From positions 806,001-870,000 of the forward strand of contig CM121343.1 in the NCBI GenBank assembly GCA_051530055.1: a stretch of 64,000 bases of DNA, written 5' to 3'. Below are positions 14,338-25,834 of this stretch, piece by piece (position 1 is the stretch's first letter; each line of letters begins with the position of its first letter). Under the pieces are notes generated by a model. That model was given only the letters and a program-made list of their open reading frames with translations. It did not search any database and was not told the DNA's origin. The stretch is from Neoechinorhynchus agilis (taxonomy: Eukaryota > Acanthocephala). The translations under genes and the position numbers were made by a program.

Positions 14338-17300
14338 TCAGCTGTCTATCATCAACGGTCTAGCTGTAGATGTTACCCTGCTTAGCAAAGAATCCACGTC
14401 GTTGACCGTTGTCGCCAAATCCGTGGTTTCTAATCTCTTGTCGGTAGCCTCACTCTGCCCAGAATTGTCCGGCACACTTGTAACTGAATGTTTGTTGTCA
14501 GTTGAAGAACTATTCGAGCAATCACCTGCTGCGAATGTTGTCTTATTTTTGGTCAATGATATTCTTGATGGTTGCTTTTCCAATCGACTTTTTGGTCCCG
14601 ATCTATTGCTATCCTCACTTACTTTTGTTGACCGTGAAACAGGTTTGGGAATGTTGGATGGTCCTTTTAACTTTCGCTCACTTTCTGTGAGTTTGTTACC
14701 ACGATTCTCTACCGGGCACGTTGCCGATTCGGCTGTAGGAACTCGACTTTTGGATCTACGGTGGTACCTAATTCGTGTGAATATATTTGACGCCTTATTC
14801 GCTCGATTTAATGATTGATTTTGCTGATCAGATTCATGCTGATCGGTTCCTTGCCTAAGTTTGGTTGTAGTAGGATAAGCCTGGACCTTCACGTCGCATC
14901 CAGTAGCGGAAATCGACCGATTAAACGTTCTGGTTACACGTTCGCCTTGTGAGCTGTTTGTCTTAGTGGTTGATGAAATTGAAGCTAATGGTACGCTTTG
15001 GCTCATTGAAGTTTCTGGAGATGACACGGGTGATATACGATTTCCATTATAGAAACTACGAGATATTGATTTGGCCGTCGTGCCTATTTTTGTTGGTAGA
15101 GGGATCGATGTTCGCTGCTGACTTAATGTGATCTAAAAGGAGGCGTCCCAGAATGTCCTGTTTAAAATGGACACACTTACATCTTGGCATTTTTCTCCCC
15201 TCAGTGCCACCGAGGTTTTCGGTCCATTTGCACATAGTGCAACCGCGGTCACTTCATTGTCGCTAGTGGTAATGGTGGTGGTGGTGGTGGTGCTCTTAGT
15301 ATTAAATTGTGATTCATGCTGAACACCAATTGTGCTATATGTTTGATTGGCTGCATCTTTTTGCGCCTGAATCTAAATGGTTATTATTCTAAAGATATTT
15401 TTTTAATCGTGTTGATAAGACACATGAGACGGGGATCTATAACTCTATTTCTCCTACTTTGAAATCACTTTCAACGAAGCACGATATACCTTTTTACTTT
15501 CGTGAAGCTTATCGAAACTAGATTCTAATTTCTCCTTGTCTTCGTTCAATTGAGCAATTTGTTTTGTCAATTCTGAGACCTCATAGTTAAGTCTCTGACC
15601 AAGACTATGGTAACTATCTTCCAATTCTTTGAGTTCCCTTAGCTGCTCTGCGTGCCGCTTTTCAACATCAACTTTATCCTTGTAGCAATTTTGGAGTTCT
15701 TCGTTCAAACTTCTTACTTGCTCAATCAAGCAGTTTTGCTCAGCATTAAACTGCAACTGCATTTTAGAACTCTCTTCTCTGATTTTCGCGATGAATGAAT
15801 CTTTAGAAATGATCAGTTCTCCTGCTTCTTGTAGAGATGTTTCCAGATCCTGCTTCAGCTTTAAATAATCATTAAAACATCGTCTCATGTTTTCTATTTC
15901 CTCGGCTTGTTGACGAATTTGAGCCCGTAGCTTCGTAATTTCAACTACACGGTCTGGACCACTTTGAGATGACGGCAAATCCAAGCTCCGTTTTTCCTCT
16001 ACCACCCCAGATCCTTGATTCAATTCGTTTTTCATTAATCCTCCCACTATCCGATTTTCTTTTCGTTCATGGGGAGTTGCATTTGGATCTTCACTTCTAC
16101 CTCCCTCGGAAACATCGACCGGTAAATTACATTGAACAAATGCGTCAGTAAGGCCATGCGATGGCATTAGAGTTGTCGATTGTTCGTGAGCCAAAGTCTA
16201 AAGTTAATGATGGCATTATAATCGTCACTTTATAATGTTCACTTACCGATGTGGTGGCGGACCGCCAAAGCAATAGACGTGAGTTCCGATTTACTTGTCG
16301 GGATGCCGATGGAACACTGGCGATTGTAGGTTGATTGTCAGCAGTGTGAACTTCTTGTACGGATATGTTAAGATCGGGTGTGGATTGTGAACAAGCGAGA
16401 TTTAATTTCGTCGATTTTCCGTCTGTTTTGATAAACTCATCATTGATACCTTCAACTTTATTCTCATGATCAACGGAGGCAAGTTGTTTTTCCGTAAGGG
16501 CCCTAATAATGCCATCTTTCTCTTCTATAGCTTCTCGCAAACGACATACATATCCATGCATGAGTGTTAATTTTTGATCAACTTCGTACCGACTCGCTCC
16601 TTGTTTTGTCTGCAATACTTTTATTTCCTGCGATTGTTTGCTGAAAACATATTCGAAAATATATGGAGGCTAACAAACACAATAACTTCAATCTTACCTG
16701 AGCTTTTCATTAAGTGCGTATTCTCTATATAGTGAGTCGTATAAATCGAAGAATAACTTATTTTCGTTGCAATCAGAATATACATTTTGATTCTAGTAAA
16801 GTCATTCCAGTAAGAAGACTACTAAACAATATTTAGTTTACTTACTAAGTTGCCAATGTGTTCCTTTAATTCTTCATATCGATCTTTTAAATTTTGATTC
16901 AATTGTTCACATGTATTTCTAAGCTCCTCTGATTCCTCCAATTCTTTATGAAGCCGGACTGATACCTCCTTGGCTATAACTAGCTCGTCTTCAAGTTCTT
17001 CCAATTTATACAGTTGCTCCTGTGCCAATGAGAGACATTCTGCGATTTCAAGTTATAATAAGGGAAAAGCCACATGAGAAAATACCTTCCAAACGTGCCT
17101 TTTCTTCAACCAATTCATCGTTTCGCTTTTCGACGCGCATCAACCGATATTGCAGAACTCTACATTTCTTATTAGCCATTTCAAGCTCCAGTTGCATACG
17201 CTGAAATTCCTCAGCATCTTTAGTTCGAAAGGAGTCTTGGATCTCATCAAGTTCCTATGGCGAAAACAACGATAAATTCCGTTTTCGCGTTTGCTTACCT

Positions 17301-17880
17301 TTTTCAATTCAGCGAGTTCTAATCGGAGGCTATTGTTTTCGTGCTTTAGTAACGATTTAACTTCGTCATCGCTGATTGGATGATCAAAAGGAGCAGTTAA
17401 AGACGAATTAGGTATGCAGGAATTAGAAGACGTTGATTCGTGCATTTTTGATTGATGTTCGATGGATCTGTTATTTATGAAATCCACAATTGAGACAATG
17501 TGTGTTCATCTAGTGATAATGATTTGAAGATTGTATTTTAATAGTGTGGTTGTCTTCAAAAACTGCAAATCATCTACAATGAAATAGTTGCCCTGGTGGC
17601 CTATTGGAATCAGAAACAACAACAACAACCTGATATGCAAACAGAGAAATGATGCGACTGGTAAGGAAACGGCAACGAGAACATCGTCCCAAATGAACAA
17701 TGGAGATGCGTTTTGAGTGGTGCCAAGGTGCATAAGTGAGTACTTATAAAAGAAGAAGGTGATTGACGGCTCTGAAGGAGCTCTCGAGGAAATCTGCGAC
17801 TCATACAGTGAGCAGGTACTGAAGGATCTCACAAGGCCACGGTTACGATAGTCACCGTTTCCCGTCTTTATATCATCCAA
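14338..17880 (-). CDS. MTCL1: MTCL/SOGA-type coiled-coil, microtubule-associated protein (9 exons)
   Basis: Minus-strand exons: 17880-17744, 17467-17299, 17254-17086, 17039-16846, 16792-16698, 16640-16247, 16197-15490, 15372-15181 and 15132-14338. All are GT-AG and sum to 2853 nt, giving 950 residues. After a Ser-rich start (LVRSFSTCSLYESQ) comes the SOGA/MTCL core: SLRLELAELKK, DEIQDSFRTKDAEEFQRMQ, ANKKCRVLQYRL and IAKEVSVRLHKELEESEE, matching the vertebrate ANKNCRILQYRLRKAEQ and VAKDVSVRLHHEL blocks. Further long coiled coil follows, around residues 150-260 and 450-620. The last 270 residues are Ser/Thr/Lys-rich and basic (PSRISLTKNK), as expected for a microtubule-binding tail. Family members crosslink microtubules and organise non-centrosomal arrays. 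It is much shorter than vertebrate MTCL1, so orthology is at family level. Confidence 0.87.
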
Positions 17881-18179
17881 ATCTATTGGCGTTTAAGCAC
17901 ATGGGAATCCATAGCATAAATTGGTTGCAGAAACACCATATTCATAAAACTGTGGCATGGTTTGTCTCCTCCTCCTCCTGCTATCGTCTACTGGCAGTAG
18001 AGGTACAAAAGACTGCCACACGTATGTGCGCACGGGCTTATATGGCAGCAGCAGAAATATTGCTGCTTTGTGGCAGGAAAATCGAGTAAAACGTACACAA
18101 TACGCGGCGAATGCACACAGCCGCGGACCTTTGAAAGTTATGAACGGGTTCAATGATTTGACCGATTACCTTTCATTTA

Positions 18180-20335
18180 AAAACCTCAAAGTATTCTTGG
18201 TCAGGAATTAGTGATGTGGCAAATAATCAGCGATTTTAAGACTCGGTCGAATAAAGAGCACTTGGACAAGGGAAATATTCCGGCTAAGAAATGAAAATGG
18301 TGGAGGATTCAAAGTATTCTTGGTCAAGAATTAGTGATGTGGCAAATAATCAGCGATTTTAAGACTCGGTCGAATAAAGAGCACTTGGAGAAGGGAAATA
18401 TTCCGACGAGAAGATAAAAATGGTGGAGGAAAAAAGCTTCAAAGTATTCTTGGTCAAGAATTAGTGATGTGGCAAATAATCAGCGATTTTAAGACTCGGT
18501 CGAATAAAGAGCACTTGGAGAAGGGAAATATTCCGACTAAGAAATGAAAATGGTGGAGGATTCAAGTATTCTGGTCAAAATTAGTGATGTGGCAAATAAT
18601 CAGCGATTTTAAGACTCGGTGAATAAAGAGCACTTGGAGAAGGGAAATATTCCGACTAGAAATGAAAATGGTGGAGGAAAAAAGCTTCAAAGTATTCTTG
18701 GTCAAGAATTAGTGATGTGGCAAATAATCAGCGATTTTAAGACTCGGTCGAATAAAGAGCACTTGGAGAAGGGAAATATTCCGACTAAGAAATGAAAATG
18801 GTGGAGGAAAAAGCTTCAAAGTATTCTTGGTCAAGAATTAGTGATGTGCAAATAATCAGCGATTTTAAGACTCGGTCGAATAAAGAGCACTTGGAGAAGG
18901 GAAATATTCCGACTAAGAAATGAAAATGGTGGAGGAAAAAAGCTTCAAAGTATTCTTGGTCAAGAATTAGTGATGTGGCAAATAATCAGCGATTTTAAGA
19001 CTCGGTCGAATAAAGAGCACTTGGAGAAGGGAAATATTCCGACTAAGAAATGAAAATGGTGGAGGATTCAAAGTATTCTTGGTCAAGAATTAGTGATGTG
19101 GCAAATAATCAGCGATTTTAAGACTCGGTCGAATAAAGAGCACTTGGAGAAGGGAAATATTCCGACTAAGAAATGAAAATGGTGGAGGAAAAAAGCTTCA
19201 AAGTATTCTTGGTCAAGAATTAGTGATGTGGCAAATAATCAGCGATTTTAAGACTCGGTCGAATAAAGAGCACTTGGAGAAGGGAAATATTCCGACTAAG
19301 AAATGAAAATGGTGGAGGAAAAAGGCTTCAAAGTATTCTTGGTCAAGAATTAGTGATGTGGCAAATAATCAGCGATTTTAAGACTCGGTCGAATAAAGAG
19401 CACTTGGAGAAGGGAAATATTCCGACTAAGAAATGAAAATGGTGGAGGAAAAAAGCTTCAAAGTATTCTTGGTCAAGAATTAGTGATAAAAGTTGGCAAA
19501 TAATCAGCGATTTTAAGACTCGGTCGAATAAAGAGCACTTGGAGAAGGGAAATATTCCGACTAAGAAATGAAAATGGTGGAGGAAAAAGGCTTCAAAGTA
19601 TTCTTGGTCAAGAATTAGTGATGTGGCAAATAATCAGCGATTTTAAGACTCGGTCGAATAAAGAGCACTTGGAGAAGGGAAATATTCCGACTAAGAAATG
19701 AAAATGGTGGAGGAAAAAAGCTTCAAAGTATTCTTGGTCAAGAATTAGTGATGTGGCAAATAATCAGCGATTTTAAGACTCGGTCGAATAAAGAGCACTT
19801 GGAGAAGGGAAATATTCCGGCTAAGAAATGAAAATGGTGGAGGATTCAAAGTATTCTTGGTCAAGAATTAGTGATGTGGCAAATAATCAGCAATTATAAG
19901 ACTCGGTCGAATAAAGAGCACTTGGAGGAGGGAAATATTCCGACTAAGAAATGAAAATGGTGGAGGATTCAAAGTATTCTTGGTCAAGAATTAGTGATGT
20001 GGCAAATAATCAGCGATTTTAAGACTCGGTCGAATAAAGAGCACTTGGAGAAGGGAAATATTCCGACTAAGAAATGAAAATGGTGGAGGATTCAAAGTAT
20101 TCTTGGTCAAGAATTAGTGATGTGGCAAATAATCAGCGATTTTAAGACTCGGTCGAATAAAGAGCACTTGGAGAAGGGAAATATTCCGGCTAAGAAATGA
20201 AAATGGTGGAGGATTCAAAGTATTCTTGGTCAAGAATTAGTGATGTGGCAAATAATCAGCAATTATAAGACTCGGTCGAATAAATAACACTTGGAGAAGG
20301 GTAATATTCCGGCTAAGAGATGAAAATGGTGGTTG
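18180..20335. repeat. Tandem satellite of about 122-128-bp units, 17 copies
   Basis: AAGTATTCTTGGTCAAGAAT starts a unit about every 122-128 bp from 18188 to 20217. Two unit types alternate irregularly: one joined by GGAGGATTCAAAG, the other, 6-7 bp longer, by GGAAAAAAGCTTCAAAG. The core (AATCAGCGATTTTAAGACTC, GGGAAATATTCCGACTAAG) is nearly invariant, which points to recent homogenisation. One unit near 18560-18660 has several single-base losses. Non-coding. Confidence 0.92.
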
Positions 20336-23174
20336 TGGCGACGACGAGAGCGAAAATATTGTATAAGAATTGATGATAAGGTATCATCAACGCAATGTTA
20401 GAAAGCGAAACAGCTGTCAGGGAAATAAATATAGGAAAATAAGAAATTTCAGGTGTCTCTTGTCAATTGGAGTTTTGGAGGGTAAAGTGTTGGAAGCATT
20501 GGACGTGTTAAAGGATATATAATTTAATTTCACCTTCTGAAGACGGATAAAAGGAGTGTGCGGTGCTTTCTAATTCCGATTGAGCGAGTTAACCAATGGA
20601 GAGTTCAACAAGGCGATTTCTCTCTCAAGTTCAACAATAGCGCTTACCGGCTCAGGATTCATTGTGATGGCGAATTGATGATGTTTGCTGGCAATGTCAG
20701 AACCTATTTATGTCTTTAGTATGTTAGGGATGGAAATACGGTATATTCTGTGGCCTGGAGGACGCGAACATTGGTCTGTCTAGCACCTGTTTGTAATTAT
20801 TGATCTACTTTGTTTCTAGTATTTGATCACGGTTTCTCTTTCGACGGTCCGATAGTCTGACAACTCAGATTTCCTTAACTTTATCCATGATTTGCAGATG
20901 TATTCGTGTATAGATTTTGAATCCTTTCTCACTCTCACGTTTTCAATAGATCAACTGGTCAACCTTTGGAACTACAAGGACCATCCTTAATTCTTTGAAA
21001 AGGAATGCCATCGTTCCTTTGTATCGCAATACGATCTGATGGCGAATGGTAGGAGAGACATTGCCTATTATCATGCGATATGACTTGGAGCCGATGAACA
21101 TTATCAGCACAAACTAAGCTGCATACCAACAACGAGGGAAACATTCGTTAGCACGTCTACGCTTTTCTGTCATTCAGTCCAGCTTCTTTGCGGAATCGGC
21201 TATAGATAATGAAGGGAGAATCAAACTACGCTAATACTCCAGATCTCCGCTTGGAAAAACGTCTACATTTGTTAATAAATTGCAATGCCATCGCATAGGT
21301 TAGCGTCCAACGCGGACTGTACAATTCAGAAACCAAACTCGATTAGGATCCCATTTCCATTCGATTTGCATTTAAACAACGTGGCGGCAGCTAATTTAAA
21401 ATGGATTTATCTCGAAATGAACACTTTGGACAACATAAAACGACCTGTATTGAATCAAATGCGTTAAAAGATTCTCAGCTATAATTATCGTAACTTGTGA
21501 TTTTTTCATATATCAAATCAATGTTCTACAATGCCCTCGCATAATCCCTTTCATAACTTTACCGTAAAAAAGCCACAAAATGCAATTTTCGTTCTAATCC
21601 ATATAACAACGTGAATGTATTAAACATTTGTGCGCATCCAACCCTCATGAAGTGGCTACAAAATACATTTGAAAAAAAAACATTAAAATCTTGATTCCTG
21701 GCATGTAATTTGCACTGATTTCAATGTTGTGACAAAATTCTTGCATACGCCATTTATATTCTCTTGCAAATATTTTAATTGGTATTAAACGCTTTCATGG
21801 AATCTCAGTATTGTGCGCTAACAGACGTGATTACAATCAAAGGACGCGTCTCCGTCGTTTCCCCTTGGATAATTCTACGGTTTTCTATTACATTCTGAAC
21901 TCGGAGAATGGCAAACTAGTTTATATATGCAAAAATTCTTGAAAATCTTCCACGAACGCGTTACTTTACCGGTTAAGAGCGTAGTTATGACTTTCTAAAA
22001 TACTAAGCATCTTGAAATCGTTGCAGGATAACTTATATCTTGGTTGTTTTGGTAAAACTACAATTGATTATTTATTAAATTCAATATTTCAATCCCCTAT
22101 CCTGGATCTTCTTCAGAATTGTTTTCGGAGGAAAATTCGAGGAAGCTTAATTTTCCTCCGAAAACAATTCTGAAGAAGATCCAGGATAGGGGATCGAAAT
22201 ATTGAATTTAATAAATAATCAATTGTAGTTTTACCAAAACAACCAATAAACAATGAATCATCTTTTCAATATAATTTATATCTTCCACTATTAAAATACC
22301 AATCGTTATTATCAATTGTCTATCCAAAAACCATAATCCAAAAAAATCAAAGAGTACTATTTTTGGCAATTTTTGAAAATACATACGAATAATAAATGGT
22401 CTTTAAGTTCATGCCATTGTAAAACATAGGCCAATCATTTGTTGGTTATGACGATTAAGTCATGGATTAAAAGGATTATGCTTTAGAAAGCTATTTACCC
22501 GATTCATTTTGAAGTTTTAGAGTATAGGTAATTATTTAAAAATTCCGATGGGAACAAGGGAACATCTTTAACCTCAGGATAAAAGTAGCACACGTTGTTT
22601 TTCTAATTCTCATCCTTTAAATTGTTGATATGATTTTAGCAATAAAATGGTAAGGTTTGCCTTTGATCACTTAAGAAAAATCTTGATTATCGACAAGTCC
22701 GGTTTTCATATTATCGTTACGACACCGTCGTATGGAGAATTAAAGCGCTTAATGAGTTCTATACACGATCCAGTTTGTTGTGGACACTAACGAATACGTT
22801 AATTGTTCTATTTGTGGACATATTTTCTTTGATAAACGTCGTTTTATAGAAAGTATTCAGAAACCCCACGAACGATGTAAACTTAATCCTATACGAAATA
22901 TCGCAGAAGGGAGGAAACTCACTGATGAGTCTGAGTCCAAATCATTTTTCATGTAAATAAGGGTTTGAGTAGCCTCAAATATATACTTAAAGATGATGTC
23001 CACAACAATCAATAGAAGGTTTAGGCTGCTTATTATTGAAAGTTAAAGTGCTTGAATTGCAGACATGGCATAGATCCCAAATTAAAAGTAAGAAGATAGA
23101 GTATTAGTACAGTTTTTCAAAATAATATCCAGTCTGGGGGGGGGTTCATATATTTTGTGGTTCGTTTAGTTGGT
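20336..23174. other. Gene-poor stretch; possible small secreted-protein exon at 20959-21144 (-)
   Basis: No gene is well supported over about 2.8 kb. On the minus strand 21144-20959 reads MFPSLLVCSLVCADNVHRLQ and on for 61 codons, a plausible signal peptide followed by two Cys, but there is no family match or partner exon. The stretch also contains a long palindrome (22040-22246) and, at about 22915, a fragment of the 373-bp repeat family. A G-run lies at 23135. Confidence 0.3.
22040..22246. mobile_element. Nearly perfect 98-bp inverted repeat (foldback element)
   Basis: Arms 22040-22137 and 22149-22246 are complementary with one mismatch seen (CAATCCCC against the complement of GGGGATCG) and an 11-nt loop. 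Outer ends are TTGGTTGTTTTGG / CCAAAACAACCAA. Near identity implies recent origin or conversion. No coding content and no clear target duplication. Confidence 0.9.
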
Positions 23175-24632
23175 TCAGCACATTATACTGCACCAAATCT
23201 GACCGTCTTCTATCACAGAAATCCAAGTGAGAACACCATTGATACCACTCGCTTTCACCGCATTTCCATTTACTCTTGTTTTTGGTCCTGAAGTATGCTT
23301 GAGTGAGGCATTAACAGCCTCAAGCACCTCTATATTATGAACAGAGATTTTTGTTCGATTGGCCTTGTTAGTTTCATCTACACTGCTTATGTGTATTGAA
23401 TCTTTATCCCAAGTCAGAAGAGTTTGACAATCATCATCAAGTAATCTACTTTCTCTGCGCTCAAATGTGATATCACTTTGACTGGTAAGATCACTCTTAA
23501 CGGTTCCGGACGATAGATGGCTGCAACTGTCAACCAATTGCCATCCAAATCTAATTGAATATAATGCCATGCAGCAGCGCGATATACCTGCACTGTCTGT
23601 AACATCGTTCCAAACGGGTGTACCACTCAGTGGTGAATGATGTTTTCCTCGGCACTCGAACTTTACCCTGGATCGTTTGCAAATAAAAGACCATGTATCG
23701 GATGATTGTTCGTAAAGTTTTCCATTTGCTACAATCATAAGAGAATTGCAACAGGTCAAACCGAAGTCAATTATAGGCGACACCGAAGGTGAATAATCAT
23801 GGGATACGACGGCAACTCTGAGTCCTCCATGAGTAAAAAGAAAGATCTCTGTCTTCTCCTCATCCGTAAATCCTTTAGAAGTCAATGTCCTGCAAACTGT
23901 CTCAAATGCGAGAAGCATTGTTCCAACTCGCATTCTTAAAACATTACCGATTCCGCAATTGAAACGGTCGTGGATAATGAGTTCACACTTTGGACTGTAG
24001 CTCGTTAACAAACATCCAACTCTGGCTTCAAAACATATTACATTTCCCAAACTCGAACACACGTAAAAAATGTTAAAACGAGACGTTGGTACAGGCTCGA
24101 GACCTACAATCCGGTCACCTGCAGTCAACGCTCCCAAAAAGTAAATATACGAATACGGCGCTTGTTGCACAACCTTTCCATAAGATTCACAGCTCCATGA
24201 TCCACAATATGGAACGGCTCCTGGACTCTGGTGAGTGTTATATACACAAGGAATGTACAGAGTTTTTCGCCTAGTCCACTGATCAATTTCACCGATTTCC
24301 GCTTCAGTCAATGCAAGATGAGGAGCAGCGCATTCATCAAACTTATTACAGACAAGCGGGTCTTTATCACTTGGCCATTTCCTCGGCCGATCCACATCGA
24401 AGTTCTGATGTTCTAAAGGCGTTACAGACTTCAAGGCATCGCAAACATTTGAATCTGGAGCAGATGAATCACCTGACTTTTCCCTCGGAAGGGAATCGAT
24501 TGGAGTGGACGTCCTTTCATTCACTTCATTGTCGGAGCCATAGGCAGTTAATAAAGATGATCCCGATAACGCGGAATCATATAAAACAGTCCAAGTCAAT
24601 CCGACATCAGGAGCAGTTACAATCTGAGCCAT
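23175..24632 (-). CDS. Unrecognised intronless protein, about 485 residues
   Basis: A single long open frame on the minus strand, far longer than chance in this AT-rich DNA. I take the start at the ATG at 24632 (MAQIVTAPDVGLTWTVLYDS); the frame extends 37 codons further upstream to 24743 but would overlap the divergent neighbour. The N-terminal 100 residues are Ser/Asp-rich, then come beta-strand-like stretches rich in Cys and aromatic residues (YCGSWSCESYGKVVQQAPYS, FYVCSSLGNVICFEARVG, FLFTHGGLRVAVVSHDY). This texture is reminiscent of a beta-propeller, but no repeat signature is clear. No signal peptide or membrane segment. I do not recognise the family. Confidence 0.7.
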   Translation of the reverse strand: MAQIVTAPDVGLTWTVLYDSALSGSSLLTAYGSDNEVNERTSTPIDSLPREKSGDSSAPDSNVCDALKSVTPLEHQNFDVDRPRKWPSDKDPLVCNKFDECAAPHLALTEAEIGEIDQWTRRKTLYIPCVYNTHQSPGAVPYCGSWSCESYGKVVQQAPYSYIYFLGALTAGDRIVGLEPVPTSRFNIFYVCSSLGNVICFEARVGCLLTSYSPKCELIIHDRFNCGIGNVLRMRVGTMLLAFETVCRTLTSKGFTDEEKTEIFLFTHGGLRVAVVSHDYSPSVSPIIDFGLTCCNSLMIVANGKLYEQSSDTWSFICKRSRVKFECRGKHHSPLSGTPVWNDVTDSAGISRCCMALYSIRFGWQLVDSCSHLSSGTVKSDLTSQSDITFERRESRLLDDDCQTLLTWDKDSIHISSVDETNKANRTKISVHNIEVLEAVNASLKHTSGPKTRVNGNAVKASGINGVLTWISVIEDGQIWCSIMC

Positions 24633-24689
24633 AGCAATGATTACTTTTATGAAAAAACACTTGTTCGAAATACACTTTACCAGTTCACT

Positions 24690-25121
24690 ATGGGCGCCAC
24701 AACTATTATTTCGGTGTACATGCGTAGCGTGGAGCGTAATCATGACAAATCAATAGACATCGATTTCTTCATATCAATATTGCATAAAAACTATTTGAGT
24801 TTTAAGTTTTCCGAAACTACCGAATCAGATTCGCTAAGCTCTGGAAAACAATTCATTACTAATGCGCATTTAGACGCGATTTCGAGAAACAAAATCGATA
24901 TGCCGAAATGGAAAAATTGGATAATTACGATTTCATTAGCTCTTTTATTTGTCCATGTAAGATTCCCTTTAGTTTTCAAGACTGAGTCGGATACATTTCA
25001 CATATTAAGAAACGAAATATACATGATTGCATTGCCAACGATCCTTGTCTCCCCCAGAAATGGAATACTAAAGCATTACGCCTGCACACTATTAAATATA
25101 TTAGATCCTGATCACAAATGA
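24690..25121 (+). CDS. Small putative membrane protein, 143 residues (unrecognised)
   Basis: Open frame divergent from the minus-strand gene, starts about 57 bp apart, so the two may share a promoter. The first 75 residues are polar; then comes a hydrophobic segment after PKWKNW (IITISLALLFVHV) and a weaker one (IYMIALPTILV). It ends LLNILDPDHK. No family recognised. Start uncertain, since other in-frame Met codons exist. Moderate length in AT-rich DNA means a chance frame cannot be excluded. Confidence 0.4.
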   Translation: MGATTIISVYMRSVERNHDKSIDIDFFISILHKNYLSFKFSETTESDSLSSGKQFITNAHLDAISRNKIDMPKWKNWIITISLALLFVHVRFPLVFKTESDTFHILRNEIYMIALPTILVSPRNGILKHYACTLLNILDPDHK

Positions 25122-25834
25122 TCATAACTAGTTATTGTTTCGAGATCATTCTCGAATATTGCATATCTTATAATGGGTTTTTTGTGTCAAATAACTTCTT
25201 ATCCTTTTCGACTTTGTATAATTCTTACAAATGTCGGATGACCGCATTTAATAATAGCACGTTTATTTGTTAATCCAAAAAGAATAAGACCCATGTACTT
25301 TTGGGTCGATCGGGTTCGAATTGGTGGAGGAGAAATTGTGAGGTTGGGTCTTGCCTCCGGTTCATTTCGGTTTATGATATCCGAGAAGATTGAACTGTAA
25401 GGTGAGAAGTATAAGAGGATGAAAAGAATTGGGATTGCGAGGGTTGTGCTCGTGTGAAAAGTGGTAAAAATTGTAGTTCTAGGGTTAAAAGGCGTCTTGA
25501 TGGTTTTTTTAAAATTTTATATAAACATTTGGTGAACAGGGAAAATCAATTGTGACAATTTTTAAAGCTCTTCTATAAAACGTTGAAACTGGACGAATTT
25601 GGGACGGTGAAAGGTTGCAAAAATAAAGCTGTGATAAAATTTGGAGAGATCGGGCGAAAGGACGCCTAAATGGTAGAAGGGAATAACAGATCGGTATAAA
25701 TGCAAGCTGAAAAAATATATGGGACAAGGTCCAAAAGCTCCAATATGAATACATTGCTTTGTGCTTACGATGCTGAAACTTCTAGTTGAATTTTTGGAAG
25801 ATGGTACACCAAAATTTATATCAAGTTTTTCTAC
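25122..25834. other. Intergenic stretch, nothing recognised
   Basis: About 700 bp with no supportable gene. An 81-codon minus-strand frame (25754-25509) has no recognisable content. Words such as CCATGTACTTTTGGGTC resemble part of the dispersed repeat near 31400. Confidence 0.3.

Noticed and set aside
14285-14818. Plus-strand 177-codon frame
   Set aside because: It is the complement of the last MTCL-like exon, whose frame is supported by eight consistent splice junctions.
24311-24634. Plus-strand 107-codon frame
   Set aside because: Opposite strand of the 485-residue minus-strand frame, without protein-like features.
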